The position numbers and the translations under genes are program-made. This document shows, in pieces, positions 62,115-64,000 of a DNA stretch of 64,000 nucleotides. Where the stretch lies: positions 3,860,610 through 3,924,609 of the forward strand of contig NZ_JAEHGE010000001.1 of the NCBI RefSeq assembly GCF_016097415.1. The letters are read 5' to 3'. Each line of letters begins with the position of its first letter. Position 1 is the stretch's first letter. The stretch is from a sulfur-oxidizing endosymbiont of Gigantopelta aegis. Lineage in GTDB: Bacteria > Pseudomonadota > Gammaproteobacteria > GRL18. The notes beneath the pieces were generated by a model that saw only the letters and a program-made list of their open reading frames with translations, had not been told where the DNA came from and searched no databases.

Positions 62115-62818
62115 AGCATATTACATTCCAAGAGAATATTTTTTAGTGCCTCTAAAGGTTTGTTGCTTTGCGTGATTGGACGACCAATAACAAGATAATC
62201 CGAACCTGCCAATAAGGCCTGTGAAGGTGTCATAACACGTTGTTGATCGCCTATATTAGAACCTGCTGGTCTAACCCCAGGCGTTACTAGACAAAAGTCA
62301 GAACCAATCTGCTGTTTTAATTCAGTTACTTCTAAGGGTGAACAAACTACACCATCCAGCCCAGACTCATTTGCCAGCTTTGCCAAACGCAAAACCTGTT
62401 CTGCAGGCTCTATATCCAAGCCCACTTCTGCGATATCCTGACGATTAAGACTGGTCAAAATCGTGACCCCAATCAACAATGGCTGGTGCTCACTTTTTTC
62501 AATGGCTTCACGGGCATATTGCATCATTTTACGACCACCGGAGGCGTGAATATTGACCATCCACACGCCCATATCAGCAGCAGCTTGGCAGGCAGCTGCA
62601 ACGGTATTTGGGATATCATGAAATTTGAGATCTAAAAAAACATCAAAGCCTTTATCAATTAACTTTTTAACTAATGCAGGGCCACAACGCACAAATAATT
62701 CTTTGCCCACTTTTAAACGACACAATTGGGGTTCAAGTTGATCCACTAAGGCCATTGTACTTGCTTCATCTTTAAAATCTAAAGCAATGATAATTTTTGG
62801 ATCATGAATAGAAATCAT
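62111..62818 (-). CDS. pyrF: Orotidine 5'-phosphate decarboxylase
   Basis: The 235-residue TIM-barrel enzyme has [19 protein letters not shown], the catalytic [15 protein letters not shown] (Lys and Asp tetrad), and VTPGVRP...[11 protein letters not shown]. It forms UMP in pyrimidine synthesis. It lies 34 bp after lapB on the same strand, the lapB-pyrF order usual in gammaproteobacteria. Intact. Confidence 0.96.
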   Translation of the reverse strand: MISIHDPKIIIALDFKDEASTMALVDQLEPQLCRLKVGKELFVRCGPALVKKLIDKGFDVFLDLKFHDIPNTVAAACQAAADMGVWMVNIHASGGRKMMQYAREAIEKSEHQPLLIGVTILTSLNRQDIAEVGLDIEPAEQVLRLAKLANESGLDGVVCSPLEVTELKQQIGSDFCLVTPGVRPAGSNIGDQQRVMTPSQALLAGSDYLVIGRPITQSNKPLEALKNILLECNML

Positions 62819-62852
62819 AGTTTTTCCTAAATAATATAATAGCCAAAAGAGT

Positions 62853-64000
62853 CTATTCGCCTTCTATACCCTGGATGGGTTTTATAGAACTCCAGGACTT
62901 ACAACTGGGGCAATTCCAGTACATCGACTTGACATGAAAACCACATTGCGTGCATTGATAGACAGGTTTGTTTTCTTGTAGTTTATTGGTGATTTCCTGC
63001 AAAATTAACAAATTGTCATGCGCTGTTCCTTTGGTGAAATCAAGGCTCATATCAATCAATGAACTTAAACCACGCAAAGAGGGTTTTTTTCTTAAAGATT
63101 CAACAATGAATAATGCAGCGGTCTTATCATCAACACGACTTTGAATTTGCTCAGCATAAAGTAAAATTGAGGTAATACCACCGTATTTATTGAGCACATA
63201 TTCTAAATAGGTTTTAACCTCTTTATTATTACCCAATTCCTTATAACAGTGAATTAGAGGCTCTAATACTTCTGAAATCAGTAAAGGATCTTGTTGCTCA
63301 ACTCTACGATAGGCACGTGTGGCGGCCTTACAATTGCCCAGTTTATGGTGTATTTCACCTTCTAGTATACTGGCACGTACGGACTGTTTATCTGTACCCA
63401 GTGCTTTTTTCACCAGCTTTAGTGCTTCTTTACTATTACCCGATTGATAATTCGCTAGGGCAAGCTCACAATAAAAGTGAGCAACTTGTAATGAATAGGA
63501 TTTATTGATAGCAGATTCGAGTTTTTTGGCCGTAATAATAGCCTCACTCCAGTCATGTTCCTGTTCATAGATTGACAATAGATATTTTAACGCAGAAGGC
63601 ACATGGGATTGTTTTTGTAATAATGCCTGAAATAGATTTTCAGCTCTGTCTAATAAACCTGCGTGCATAAAATCACGGGCTAATTCATAGAGTGCATCAT
63701 TTCTTTTCGCTAAGCTTAAAGAAGGTTTGGCTATTACATTTTGGTGGATTTTTATCGCTTGTTCGACTTCACCTCTTTGCCGGTAAAGATTACCCAGAGA
63801 GATGTGTGTATCAACTGTTTCTTCACCCACTTCTAACATACCAACAAAAACATCGATGGCTTTATCGGTTTGTTCATTTAAAAGGTAGTTTAAGCCTTTA
63901 AAGTAATCAGAGCTGAGTAAGTAACTTGAAGCAGAGTCATTGCTGTCATTTTTTTTTCGTCCTAGGAAATAACCCAGCATGAAAGCAAGAATAACGAAGG
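62853..64000 (-). CDS. lapB: Lipopolysaccharide assembly protein LapB (YciM), 5' end outside window
   Basis: At least 382 residues: the tail of an N-terminal membrane anchor ([16 protein letters not shown], the open frame continuing past 64000), then TPR units ([20 protein letters not shown] and others) and the C-terminal rubredoxin-type metal site [20 protein letters not shown]. LapB bridges LpxC and the FtsH protease to control LPS synthesis at the inner membrane. An internal ATG at 63980 is not the true start, because the upstream codons encode the conserved membrane anchor. Confidence 0.93.
   Translation of the reverse strand, partial: FVILAFMLGYFLGRKKNDSNDSASSYLLSSDYFKGLNYLLNEQTDKAIDVFVGMLEVGEETVDTHISLGNLYRQRGEVEQAIKIHQNVIAKPSLSLAKRNDALYELARDFMHAGLLDRAENLFQALLQKQSHVPSALKYLLSIYEQEHDWSEAIITAKKLESAINKSYSLQVAHFYCELALANYQSGNSKEALKLVKKALGTDKQSVRASILEGEIHHKLGNCKAATRAYRRVEQQDPLLISEVLEPLIHCYKELGNNKEVKTYLEYVLNKYGGITSILLYAEQIQSRVDDKTAALFIVESLRKKPSLRGLSSLIDMSLDFTKGTAHDNLLILQEITNKLQENKPVYQCTQCGFHVKSMYWNCPSCKSWSSIKPIQGIEGE

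Overview
The window reads as the chromosome of an AT-rich gammaproteobacterium with heavy insertion-sequence (IS) load. Support comes from lapB-pyrF, gloB-mltD, msbA, an exosortase-A-associated gene pair and a TatT-type TRAP transporter. I cannot name the genus. A free-living or symbiotic sulfur oxidiser or methanotroph relative is plausible, but that is inference. No rRNA, tRNA or CRISPR array was seen.

Layout. (1) 1-5721, minus strand: surface-polysaccharide genes (family 2 glycosyltransferase, acyltransferase-3, two sulfotransferases, Wzx-type flippase). One sulfotransferase is cut by an IS1595-family element with a clean 8-bp target duplication. (2) 5910-9396: IS graveyard of IS4, IS1595 and IS3 remnants. 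(3) 9397-16262: sugar-nucleotide genes (VioA/WecE-like aminotransferase, rfbD, rfbC, rfbA, rfbB), broken up by an AAA/DUF4143 gene and a VapBC-type toxin-antitoxin pair. A second PIN toxin follows; its antitoxin gene was split by a 3.6-kb IS21-type element (16832-20473). (4) 20474-22624: decayed small genes (antitoxin start, comEA-like gene, Rpn/PDDEXK gene). (5) 22699-33963: exosortase-A-associated decarboxylase and acyl-CoA ligase, msbA, a second Rpn-like nuclease, a lipopolysaccharide-kinase-like protein, a glycosyltransferase, an O-antigen ligase/polymerase and an O-acetyltransferase interrupted by IS66. (6) 33975-37268: remnants of an MBOAT/SGNH polysaccharide O-acetylation pair destroyed by IS30, IS3 and a tandem duplication. 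(7) 37477-40943: two GT4 glycosyltransferases and a GT11 fucosyltransferase. (8) 41220-51349: nested mobile elements. The innermost is a 6.6-kb element with 26-bp terminal inverted repeats carrying a zinc-ribbon transposase-like gene translationally coupled to a fused restriction-methyltransferase gene. (9) 51477-64000: housekeeping genes (gloB, mltD, a 2Fe-2S protein), a TRAP transporter whose dctP and dctQ are wrecked by two opposed IS3 copies, a diguanylate cyclase response regulator behind a nine-copy hexanucleotide repeat, pyrF and lapB.

The working theme is envelope polysaccharide synthesis: dTDP-sugars are made by Rfb enzymes, sugars are joined by GT2/GT4/GT11 enzymes, decorated by acyl and sulfo groups, flipped by Wzx or MsbA and polymerised or ligated. 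The second theme is decay. Seven near-identical IS3-family copies and members of five other IS families have interrupted at least nine genes. Most remaining lesions are one-base losses in homopolymer runs, concentrated in mobile or dispensable genes.
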